The notes under the pieces: generated by a model | What the model saw: only the letters and a program-made list of their open reading frames with translations | Database searches by the model: none | What the model was told of the DNA's origin: nothing | Program-made: the position numbers and the translations under genes | Assembly (NCBI RefSeq): GCF_031127905.1 | Contig: NZ_JARXIC010000002.1 | Location: forward strand, 62,001-126,000 | Reading direction: 5' to 3' | Length of the DNA stretch: 64,000 bases | Origin: Thalassobacterium sedimentorum | GTDB lineage: Bacteria > Verrucomicrobiota > Verrucomicrobiia > Opitutales > Coraliomargaritaceae | Shown: positions 56,733-64,000 of the stretch, one piece after another | Numbering within the stretch: position 1 is the stretch's first letter | Layout of the letters: each line of letters starts with the position of its first letter

Positions 56733-58088
56733 ATGAATAAGTCCCTCTTCCTGCTGATCTTTCGGCGTATAACTCAGTCGTTTTGGTTTATACCTACCGG
56801 ACTATTTCTCTTCGCTATCTTAATTGCTTTCGTACTCACGGGAACAGACCACTGGATCGGACTCAGTCAGAAAATCGACCACGTTGACTGGCTCTACGCA
56901 AATAGTCCGGATGGAGCACGTGCCGTGCTATCCACTATTGCCGGCTCTATGATTACCGTCGCAGGTGTGCTCATTTCGACGACAGTTGTGGTACTGACTT
57001 TGGCCTCTCAGCAGTATGGACCTCGACTGGTGAAAAACTTCATCGAAGATCGACCAAGCCAAATCGTGATTGGTTCTTTTGCAGCTTGCTTCATCTATAG
57101 CATCTTAGTCATGCGTAACATTCGCTCAGGTGAGATCGAATTTGTCCCGCAGCTGTCGATACTGGTCGCGGTGCTTTCAGCGGTGATCTGTATCGGAATG
57201 ATGATCTATTTCATCCACCATATTTCGATCGCAATTCAGGTCCAATCGATTATGGAGCGGGTACATAATGATCTCGATGGATTAGTCGAAGCCGTCTTCC
57301 CTGAGAACTTATCACAAGCATTGGAAACACCTGGCAATCAACTGGACAGCGAAGTCGTCGCTAAAAAGCTGGCCAATAAAACACTGAGTGCAGTGAACAC
57401 AACCCGGCCAGGCTATCTCCAAGCGGTTCGTAGCGAACGCCTAATAAAATTCGCGCAAGAAAATTCTCTAGTAGTTAAGCTGCTGGTTCAGCCTGGCTCA
57501 TTTCTAATAAAAAATGAACAGCTCTGCCAAGCCCTGGCCGAGCAGTCCTTGTCCCAGGATGCAATAGATAGCCTACTCAGCTGCTTTGTTTTTGGCCGTT
57601 TTCCTACCTGTGAACAAGACATTCTATTCCCCATTAAACAACTGGAGGAAATGGCCATTCGCGCGCTCTCACCGGGAATCAACGACCCCCACACAGCAAT
57701 CGAATGTATTGATTATCTGGCGACATCCTTACGTGCGATCGCCCTGCGCCCATTTCCGTCCCCCTATCGAGCGGACCCACAAGGAGAACTACGGGTCATT
57801 AGTCCCGTACATAATTTTGAAAAAATACTACGGGTTGCTTTCCAACAAATTCATCATTATGGACGCGAGGATATCAACGTGGTGAATCGCATTTTTATGG
57901 CATTACAGAAAATCGGTCAAAACGCTCAACTGACAGTAGCACGCCGTGATACTCTAGCCCTGTTTGCAAAAGAACTCTTAGATAAAAGCGAATCCTGCGC
58001 GAGTAGTGAAGGAGACAAGAAAAAGATCCGCCAAGCATATCAAGCCGCAGTGCGCACACATTTGAGTGAACGCACTGCTCAAGCTTAA
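56733..58088 (+). CDS. DUF2254 membrane protein
   Basis: 451 residues from the ATG at 56733 (a GTG at 56727 is the alternative). Four membrane helices in the first 170 residues, with AGSMITVAGVLISTTVVVLTLASQQYGPRLVKNF, then a cytoplasmic part carrying the family phrase AIRALSPGINDPHTAIECID (about 310-330). Function unknown. It may be in the same transcript as the lipid genes, 111 bases upstream. Confidence 0.8.
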   Translation: MNKSLFLLIFRRITQSFWFIPTGLFLFAILIAFVLTGTDHWIGLSQKIDHVDWLYANSPDGARAVLSTIAGSMITVAGVLISTTVVVLTLASQQYGPRLVKNFIEDRPSQIVIGSFAACFIYSILVMRNIRSGEIEFVPQLSILVAVLSAVICIGMMIYFIHHISIAIQVQSIMERVHNDLDGLVEAVFPENLSQALETPGNQLDSEVVAKKLANKTLSAVNTTRPGYLQAVRSERLIKFAQENSLVVKLLVQPGSFLIKNEQLCQALAEQSLSQDAIDSLLSCFVFGRFPTCEQDILFPIKQLEEMAIRALSPGINDPHTAIECIDYLATSLRAIALRPFPSPYRADPQGELRVISPVHNFEKILRVAFQQIHHYGREDINVVNRIFMALQKIGQNAQLTVARRDTLALFAKELLDKSESCASSEGDKKKIRQAYQAAVRTHLSERTAQA

Positions 58089-58114
58089 TCACTGGTGCAG
58101 GCTGACACCTTCAG

Positions 58115-59215
58115 CTACTCAACTTGCAAAATTAACCCTTTTAAATAACAACTTTCTGGGAAATTTAATAACACAGGAAAATCAAAAGGCTGGGCAGTGC
58201 GTGTAAAAATGCGAGCTTCACGGCCAGCAAGGCTGGCAGCACGTGCAATCGCAGCCTCAAAATCGACAGCCGTAGTCATGGTCGAACGACAATAAGTGGC
58301 CAGTAAACCGCCAGCAGGTAGGCAATTAAATGCATGCAAGTGCAGGGCTTCTACTGCAGCAGAATCCCATTCTTCGGAATGCGGTGGATCAAGTATAATG
58401 GCATCCAGATCTCCTAAGCTGCGCTCAGCTAAGAAAGCTACCACATCAGCCTGAATCGTTTCTACGAAACAATTGTTTTTCTGCGCCTGCGCTCCAATTG
58501 CTTTCACACAGATTTCCGAATTATCCACAGCGACCACGTGCTCGGCTCCATTACGTGCGGCTTGCAGCGCAAAAGCCCCACTATGCGCATAACCATCCAG
58601 CACGCTACGCCCCTCGCATAAACTCCCAACCAAGGCATGCTGCTCGCGTTGATCCAAAAAGAAGCGTGGTTTCTCGGGGTTCAAGAGATCGAGTCGATAA
58701 GCAATACCATCTAATTCCACCCAGCGTGCCTTTAAATTCTGCCCACTCAAAGTGCGCGCTCCGTCCGCTTGTAGAAAGACGATCTCTTTCGGCTCGCAAG
58801 CATCCTGAAGGCAAGTAACGATGTCTTCCATTACACTTTCCAGAACGGGATGCCTGTCCTGTATCGTCAGAATACCGTCATACCATTCGACGACTAAGCC
58901 TGGCACATAATCCGCATCGGAGCATACCAAACGCTGACAATGCTCATCACTGCGCCGACCGAGTGCATCATTAATGGCGGAAGCGATATAATCGGCATCA
59001 AAATCCGCGTGCTCGGCCAAACTAAATCGCCGCCAAGTCGCGATGGCGTTATCAGGATCATACAGCCCGGTACCAACAGCTTGCCCCGAAGCATCCAACA
59101 AAGTGGCCACACAAGCTGCCGTAGGCAAATCACCGGCAAGTTCTGCACGTGATACCCATGGATGGCCTAGCCGGAGTGGAGCGGAGGACAATTGAAGTGT
59201 AATTGAGTTTTCCAT
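58115..59215 (-). CDS. RlmI-like 23S rRNA cytosine methyltransferase
   Basis: 366 residues. PUA-like N-terminus (about 1-70), a linker domain with YVPGLVVEWYDGILTIQ, and a Rossmann methyltransferase with KPRFFLDQREQ (the K-x-G-x-FLDQR-like motif), LDGYAHSGAFALQAARNGAEHVVAVDNS (AdoMet motif I) and LDAIILDPPHSEEW (motif IV). Where RlmI has a Cys motif near the end this has LLATYCRS. Probably m5C of rRNA, but the exact base is not certain. Confidence 0.82.
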   Translation of the reverse strand: MENSITLQLSSAPLRLGHPWVSRAELAGDLPTAACVATLLDASGQAVGTGLYDPDNAIATWRRFSLAEHADFDADYIASAINDALGRRSDEHCQRLVCSDADYVPGLVVEWYDGILTIQDRHPVLESVMEDIVTCLQDACEPKEIVFLQADGARTLSGQNLKARWVELDGIAYRLDLLNPEKPRFFLDQREQHALVGSLCEGRSVLDGYAHSGAFALQAARNGAEHVVAVDNSEICVKAIGAQAQKNNCFVETIQADVVAFLAERSLGDLDAIILDPPHSEEWDSAAVEALHLHAFNCLPAGGLLATYCRSTMTTAVDFEAAIARAASLAGREARIFTRTAQPFDFPVLLNFPESCYLKGLILQVE

Positions 59216-59321
59216 TGGATTGATTTAAAAGTTCGAAGTTAATTCTGATTCAGACCGTGAACGCGTCGCCATGTAGGATGCAGATGATACAGCTGGACAA
59301 CTCCAACAAGCGGGGTAATCG

Positions 59322-60497
59322 CTATCGCGCCCGAGCAAAGAGGCGCAGCGACATCGCTAGCATGACAAGGTTTGGTATCCATGCGGCCAGTATCGCAGGG
59401 ATGAGCTGCCGCTCGCCCATAATAGAAGCCACGCTGATTAATACATAAAATATCGCAAAAAAGCCCATCGCTTTGGAGACACCAATCATCGGGTTCGTGC
59501 GCACCCCCGCCACTGCAAACGGCACTGCAATGCCCACCACAACAAGGCAACTAAAGGGAGCTGCCAAAAGCGAATAATAACGCACTAGGTAAGCACGTAC
59601 CGAAGGATTCTCCTCCGGGGTAACAGTATCAATGATGCGCCGCAATTCATTCAAAGAAAGCTCATTTGGCTCCTTGTGTAAGGCGAGCATCAGTGAGGGA
59701 TCCTCATCAAAATCTTCAAATTTCTTTTCCTTAAATGTAAGCGAGCGCAGTGGATCCCCCGTGTGCGGGTCCAGCAGTAATTCTCTGCCATCGACAAAGA
59801 CCCAGTGTCCTCGCGTGTTATCGAAGTATGCCTCACTGGCAGAAATTCGACTCAACTCCTGGCCACTGGCGTCTCGCGAGTGCACATTGACGCCCAGTCC
59901 CAACCAAGCACGTTCACTAAAACGATTCATAAACCAAAGCCGACCATCCTTTCGATTATCAAAGCCCAGATTATACAGCAGTCCCACCTCACGCGCATCA
60001 TGATCGACCTCGTCAGCAGCGAATTCTAAGTTATCTAAAAAAGTTCGGGATTGCTCCACCGCCCGTGGGATCACCGAAGCAGTTAAATAAAGCAGTAACA
60101 AAGAGAGCACTAAGCCTGCTGCCCACAGCGAACGGCTCACCCGCAAGAGGCTCGCTCCGGAGGCGCGCATTGCAATAATCTCGTTATTACGATGTAAGGT
60201 GCCTAACGTAAAAAGCAGCGAGACGAGTAAGGCGATAGGTAAAATCGCAGGTAAATAAGTCGGCAGAGCTAAACTATAATAGAATATGATCTGCTGAATA
60301 CTGGCATTGGTGTCCAGCAAGTCAGGCAACGAGTCATACATGTTTTGCAAGATCAGAATACCAACAATCACACCCAAAGTGAGTGTGAAACCGATAAGCC
60401 ATTCCTTTAAAACATAGCGATCAATCAAAGACATGACCCAATCTAAAAGCCCCCGCAGACTAAAGTCACTCCGATAGCTGTAATTTTTTTCTGGCAC
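59322..60497 (-). CDS. lptG: LPS export permease, LptG/LptF family
   Basis: 391 residues from a GTG at 60497 with AGAAGG six bases upstream; the ATG at 60434 ([18 protein letters not shown]) would remove 21 residues. Six membrane helices with a periplasmic beta-jellyroll between helices 3 and 4 (about 145-300). [11 protein letters not shown] and [22 protein letters not shown] are YjgP/YjgQ hallmarks. LptF and LptG are paralogues; only one is here, so the letter is a guess. Divergent from the NSS transporter gene, 33 bases away. Confidence 0.85.
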   Translation of the reverse strand: MPEKNYSYRSDFSLRGLLDWVMSLIDRYVLKEWLIGFTLTLGVIVGILILQNMYDSLPDLLDTNASIQQIIFYYSLALPTYLPAILPIALLVSLLFTLGTLHRNNEIIAMRASGASLLRVSRSLWAAGLVLSLLLLYLTASVIPRAVEQSRTFLDNLEFAADEVDHDAREVGLLYNLGFDNRKDGRLWFMNRFSERAWLGLGVNVHSRDASGQELSRISASEAYFDNTRGHWVFVDGRELLLDPHTGDPLRSLTFKEKKFEDFDEDPSLMLALHKEPNELSLNELRRIIDTVTPEENPSVRAYLVRYYSLLAAPFSCLVVVGIAVPFAVAGVRTNPMIGVSKAMGFFAIFYVLISVASIMGERQLIPAILAAWIPNLVMLAMSLRLFARAR

Positions 60498-60530
60498 CCC
60501 CCGCCTTCTGAGGCCTTGATAACCAACCAG

Positions 60531-62249
60531 ATGGTAGAACGAATCAAAGAATCTTGGAATTCTCGACTGGGCGTTATTCTCGCCGTTGCAGGAAGCGCGG
60601 TAGGACTGGGTAACTTTTTACGCTTTCCAGGGCAGGCTGCCGAATATGGCGGCGGCGCATTTATGTTGGCCTACTTCATCTCCTTTTTACTAATTGGGCT
60701 ACCAATATGTTGGGCAGAATGGGTCATGGGACGCCATGGTGGCCAAGCAGGCTTCAATTCCACCCCTGGAATATTCAACTACATCACCCGCAAGCCAGCC
60801 TTCAAATATATTGGAGTGATCGGGGTCCTCATCCCCGTAATTATCTACATGTATTATGTGTATATTGAAGCATGGTGCTTAGGCTATGCGATCAACTTTT
60901 TGGTCGGCAACATGGACTTTACCAACGTGCAAGAATCAGGTGATTTCTGGGGTAAATTTATAGGCATCGGTGCCGACGGTAGTGCTCTTGGCTTTGGACT
61001 GACTCAGGTGGGCATGTATCTCCTATTAGTCTTCATACTGAATTTTGTGTTAATTTACCGCGGCATATCCAGAGGTATTGAGCTATTTTGTAAGTATGCC
61101 ATGCCCACACTAGTGCTCATTGCCTTCATCATCCTCATCCGCGTACTCACCCTAGGCACACCCAATGCCACACATCCGGAACGCAATGTTAGCAATGGTT
61201 TGGGCTTCATGTGGAATCCAATTAAGCATGTAGTGGAAATAAAAGATGAAACTGGGGCATGGGTCATCGATCGCGAGGTCGTCGATGAAGATCGGCTCAT
61301 CGCAATAAAAGCCACCGCGCAACATAACGATACCATGCGAGTGCGCGAAATATCCATGCAGCAGCAATTATTCAATCCTCAGCTATGGTTGGCAGCTGCT
61401 GGACAAATCTTTTTCTCCTTATCGGTGGGCTTTGGTGTAATCATTACCTACTCCAGCTATATGTCCAAGAATGACGATGTGGTATTGAGCGGCCTGGCAG
61501 CGACCAGTGCCAATGAATTTTGTGAAGTCGCCTTGGGAGGCCTAATCACCCTCCCGGCAGCAGTCACTTTTCTAGGTGTCGCCGGTGTGGCAGGTATGGG
61601 CACATTTGGTTTGGGGTTTAACGTCCTACCAATGGTTTTTGCCAACATGGCCCTGGGCGAAATATTTGGTTTTCTCTTTTTCTTCCTACTCTTTTTGGCA
61701 GCCGTCACCAGTTCACTGTCCATGCTACAACCCGGCATCGCCTTTCTTGAGGAAGCAATGAAAATCAACCGCAAGCAATCTGTGATCTTCCTAGGACTAA
61801 TCACTGCGATTGGCTGCGCATTTGTCGTCTACTTCAGCAAAGATGTCAAAGCACTGGACACCATGGACTTCTGGGTGGGAACCTTCTTAATATTCGTACT
61901 TTCAACGCTGCAAATCATTATTTTCGGTTGGATATTAGGGGTCGACAAAGGCTTGAAGCTAGCCGATCAAGGCGCCGCCATTCGCATTCCACGCTTTTTT
62001 AAGTTTGTTATGAAATTCGTCAGTCCAGTCTTTCTCCTGACTATTTTTACCCTATGGGCTGCGGCTAATATCTTTGGCCTCGATCTGCATACCGGTGAAA
62101 CGCACTACAGCAATTACATCGTGGACCTATTCATTGAACCTAACAGAGTCGCCCGGTTGAGCGTCGTATTGATTGCATTGGTCGCCGCTCTGTTTACTGT
62201 CATCGCAGCACTCTCCCCCCGCTATAAAAACCTGAAACAGAAGCAATAA
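60531..62249 (+). CDS. Neurotransmitter:sodium symporter (NSS/SNF) family transporter
   Basis: 572 residues from the ATG at 60531; a TTG at 60516 is possible. Twelve helices in the LeuT fold; helix 1 has the sodium-site phrase [28 protein letters not shown] long polar insert of about 60 residues lies between helices 5 and 6 region (about 215-280, [18 protein letters not shown]). MetS-type small subunit gene follows after six bases. Methionine or alanine is the likely substrate by analogy with MetP-MetS. Confidence 0.92.
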   Translation: MVERIKESWNSRLGVILAVAGSAVGLGNFLRFPGQAAEYGGGAFMLAYFISFLLIGLPICWAEWVMGRHGGQAGFNSTPGIFNYITRKPAFKYIGVIGVLIPVIIYMYYVYIEAWCLGYAINFLVGNMDFTNVQESGDFWGKFIGIGADGSALGFGLTQVGMYLLLVFILNFVLIYRGISRGIELFCKYAMPTLVLIAFIILIRVLTLGTPNATHPERNVSNGLGFMWNPIKHVVEIKDETGAWVIDREVVDEDRLIAIKATAQHNDTMRVREISMQQQLFNPQLWLAAAGQIFFSLSVGFGVIITYSSYMSKNDDVVLSGLAATSANEFCEVALGGLITLPAAVTFLGVAGVAGMGTFGLGFNVLPMVFANMALGEIFGFLFFFLLFLAAVTSSLSMLQPGIAFLEEAMKINRKQSVIFLGLITAIGCAFVVYFSKDVKALDTMDFWVGTFLIFVLSTLQIIIFGWILGVDKGLKLADQGAAIRIPRFFKFVMKFVSPVFLLTIFTLWAAANIFGLDLHTGETHYSNYIVDLFIEPNRVARLSVVLIALVAALFTVIAALSPRYKNLKQKQ

Positions 62250-62255
62250 ATAATT

Positions 62256-62402
62256 ATGACTACCGCAGGCTGGATAATAATGGCACTCTCCGTAGGATCT
62301 GTGAGCTTACTGCTAAGTTGGTGTATTTTCAAAGTAATGACCACACCGGATGAAACTGAGCACATTCATGGCTTTGAGCAAAAAACTCCGGACACAAAAT
62401 AA
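62256..62402 (+). CDS. MetS-type small subunit of the NSS transporter
   Basis: 48 residues. One membrane helix (about 5-26, GWIIMALSVGSVSLLLSWCIF) and a polar cytoplasmic tail ending TPDTK. It lies six bases after the transporter stop, as the MetS small subunit does after MetP in Corynebacterium. Needed for activity of the large subunit in that system; the same is inferred here. Confidence 0.85.
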   Translation: MTTAGWIIMALSVGSVSLLLSWCIFKVMTTPDETEHIHGFEQKTPDTK

Positions 62403-62515
62403 ATCATCCCCCCCGAGACAGCTCCTGCAGCTTGACGTGGCAGCGAGAATCACTCTAAGCAGACCGCTAAAAAAGCACAGAAGAAGACCCAATAGGTTTA
62501 TAAAATTATAAAAAG

Positions 62516-62914
62516 TTACAAATTGTACCCCGTAAGGAAGGCATCGCAGGCTAACTCAAACTCACCACGCAGCGCGGGTTCAATGTCAGAGATATCCGTT
62601 AACTTCTCATCGTCGATTGCATGTTCGACTCCGCGATAAAAGGCAGCCAAGCGTGCCAGGCCCAAATTCCCGGCACTCCCCGCAATAAAATGCACAATAT
62701 TGCTCAAGTGCGCGCGGTCACCCTGCGCACAGACCTGGGAGAGAGCAGCCAACTTGGCTTCACTTTCACTAACAAACAGACCAAACAGCTCACGTGCAAG
62801 CTCCTGATCTTCCTCTCCCTCATCACACATGAATAGCATGTCAACCTGCTCCCGATCCAGGACCTGACTATTCTTATCATAATTAACGTGCTCTAGGTGT
62901 GGTGCTTCAGACAT
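62516..62914 (-). CDS. Histidine phosphotransfer (Hpt) domain protein
   Basis: 132 residues from the ATG at 62914 (MSEAPHLEHVNYDK). The Hpt phosphoacceptor region reads VHFIAGSAGNLGLARL with H75, but Ala replaces the usual Lys of HxLKG. Whole protein is an orphan four-helix Hpt. It follows the glycosyltransferase gene by 25 bases, same strand; no histidine kinase is next to it. It may relay phosphate to a response regulator such as the receiver protein elsewhere in the window. Confidence 0.78.
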   Translation of the reverse strand: MSEAPHLEHVNYDKNSQVLDREQVDMLFMCDEGEEDQELARELFGLFVSESEAKLAALSQVCAQGDRAHLSNIVHFIAGSAGNLGLARLAAFYRGVEHAIDDEKLTDISDIEPALRGEFELACDAFLTGYNL

Positions 62915-62939
62915 ATCTTTAAGATCAATACAGACTAGA

Positions 62940-64000
62940 CTACTTACCTGCAGCAAGAAGTGGCGTGATCTGCTTACAAAAAGTATCAATGCTCCGCTCC
63001 ACTTGCAACCTTGCAATCAAATTCTCTGCAAGTTCTCGGCCAGAATCTTGACGGTTGAGAAATTCAACTATCGAATCCGCCAATGCCTCCGCATTATCAG
63101 GTTCAAACAATAAAGCATTCTGCTGATGCTGTAACAGCTCCTGATTGCCGCCGACGCTAGTCACCAAACAAGGAAGCTTCGCAAACATCGCTTCAAGCAC
63201 CGTCATCGAAAAAGGCTCTCCCTGCCGGCTGGTATATAACAAAGCATCATAGTCCGCGTAAAATTTGGATAATTCGCCCGGACGAATCCCTCGCATAGTG
63301 ACCTGATCAATCAATCCGGCAGCCTCGATACGCTCACGCTTGGCCTTACGCTCGCTGGGCTCCCCCATCGCAAAAAGGTCCAGCGAGACCTGGATTCCAC
63401 GTGCCTTCAAAATACCAACCGCATCCACCGCAATATCGGCCCCCTTCACTTCCGTCAGGCGACCTGCCCACATAAAATGCCGCCGAGTCACATACGCTTC
63501 TTTAACCGTAATCTTCTTGGTATCTATCGCCGGATAAATAACAGGTAAAGCGTGCACCTGCTTTAGACCAGCCTCCGTCAATTGCCCACGCAACCACTGG
63601 CTCGTCACATAACTATTTTGAAAGCGCAACTTCTGAACCGCTCCAACTGGCATCATCCCCAATACACTACGCGCCTTTCCCAGCACACGAATCATGCCAC
63701 GATACAGCTTGGAACGTCGGCTGGGATTATCCAACCACCAACGATACCAGGGGTCACGGTTAAAAAATTCAGGCATCAACCAATCCATGTGTAAATCATA
63801 CACCACATGCTTCCCCTTGGCCTGTAGACGAAAAAGCAAGGACTTGGAAAGACCGCGCATGTTCCAGACATAAATCACATCCGGTTTGAAACGACGTATA
63901 CGATACTCAAGCGACTCTGCATTATAACGCTCATGAGCATAAGTCGCTTTATAGGAGCGACCTAGTAATGAATCCTCCAGTGGCTCTGGATAAAGGCGTA
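62940..64000 (-). CDS. Glycosyltransferase family 4, 5' end outside window
   Basis: Open to the right edge; the internal GTG at 63878 is not the start, since in-frame coding continues (RRFKPDVIYVWNMRGLS spans it). GT-B fold: HFMWAGRLTEVKGADIAVDAV begins the second domain, and PFSMTVLEAMFAKLPCLVTSVGGNQELLQ is the GT4 E-x7-E nucleotide-sugar motif. Transfers a sugar to a polysaccharide or lipid acceptor. Donor and acceptor unknown. The first domain up to the N-terminus is missing. Confidence 0.88.
   Translation of the reverse strand, partial: RLYPEPLEDSLLGRSYKATYAHERYNAESLEYRIRRFKPDVIYVWNMRGLSKSLLFRLQAKGKHVVYDLHMDWLMPEFFNRDPWYRWWLDNPSRRSKLYRGMIRVLGKARSVLGMMPVGAVQKLRFQNSYVTSQWLRGQLTEAGLKQVHALPVIYPAIDTKKITVKEAYVTRRHFMWAGRLTEVKGADIAVDAVGILKARGIQVSLDLFAMGEPSERKAKRERIEAAGLIDQVTMRGIRPGELSKFYADYDALLYTSRQGEPFSMTVLEAMFAKLPCLVTSVGGNQELLQHQQNALLFEPDNAEALADSIVEFLNRQDSGRELAENLIARLQVERSIDTFCKQITPLLAAGK

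Overview
The window reads as a chromosomal segment of a Gram-negative marine bacterium, most likely a verrucomicrobium of the Opitutia/Puniceicoccales type (Coraliomargarita-like). Reasons: an outer membrane is implied by LptG, RND efflux and a secretin; the giant surface protein ends in a C-terminal domain style (DLTYVVQA, then RFIRIIV) that I associate with verrucomicrobial secreted proteins; acidic secreted proteins fit a marine habitat. Most starts have an A/T-rich stretch instead of a Shine-Dalgarno box. The lineage call is an inference. The plus strand is C-rich over G almost throughout, whichever strand is coding, with one gene-sized exception (36070-37764).

Layout. 1-602: 3' part of a DNA methyltransferase gene. 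658-12302 (minus): a pilM-N-O-P-Q type IV pilus assembly operon whose last gene encodes a 2268-residue secreted protein with a seven-bladed RCC1 propeller and eight CARDB domains. 12633-16495: a TPR protein, glmM and trpD. 16624-24058: undecaprenyl-diphosphate phosphatase and an exopolysaccharide export group (Wzc-like kinase, Wza-like channel, outer-membrane barrel, membrane TPR protein). 24305-29233: CorC/CNNM-like protein, hisC, an RmlD-like reductase, a LipM-like acyltransferase and an esterase. 29228-36049: a LysR regulator divergent from a complete RND efflux operon, with two operator-like dyads and a terminator-like hairpin between them. 36070-40621: Na/Pi cotransporter, MFS transporter and rho, followed by a decayed DoxX gene.

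40903-49810 is mostly housekeeping: exbD/exbB, a Pmp3-type peptide, leuD/leuC, HU, a small unknown protein, ygfZ, DAHP synthase, malate dehydrogenase and a cell-wall amidase. 49928-56621 holds MscS, a stand-alone receiver, an MntR/DtxR-type regulator, a secreted TPR protein, a YhaM-like nuclease, and a three-gene phospholipid group (YnbA-like CDP-alcohol transferase, PlsC-like acyltransferase, CdsA/YnbB-like cytidylyltransferase). 56733-64000 holds a DUF2254 protein, an RlmI-like methyltransferase, LptG, an NSS sodium symporter with its MetS-type small subunit, an orphan Hpt protein and a 5'-truncated glycosyltransferase.

The most unusual system is the pilus operon ending in the RCC1/CARDB giant: gene order suggests a surface adhesin or fibre that uses the secretin encoded just upstream, comparable in position and in having a propeller to PilY1 but unrelated in sequence as far as I can see. 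No CRISPR array, rRNA, tRNA, prophage or insertion sequence was seen.
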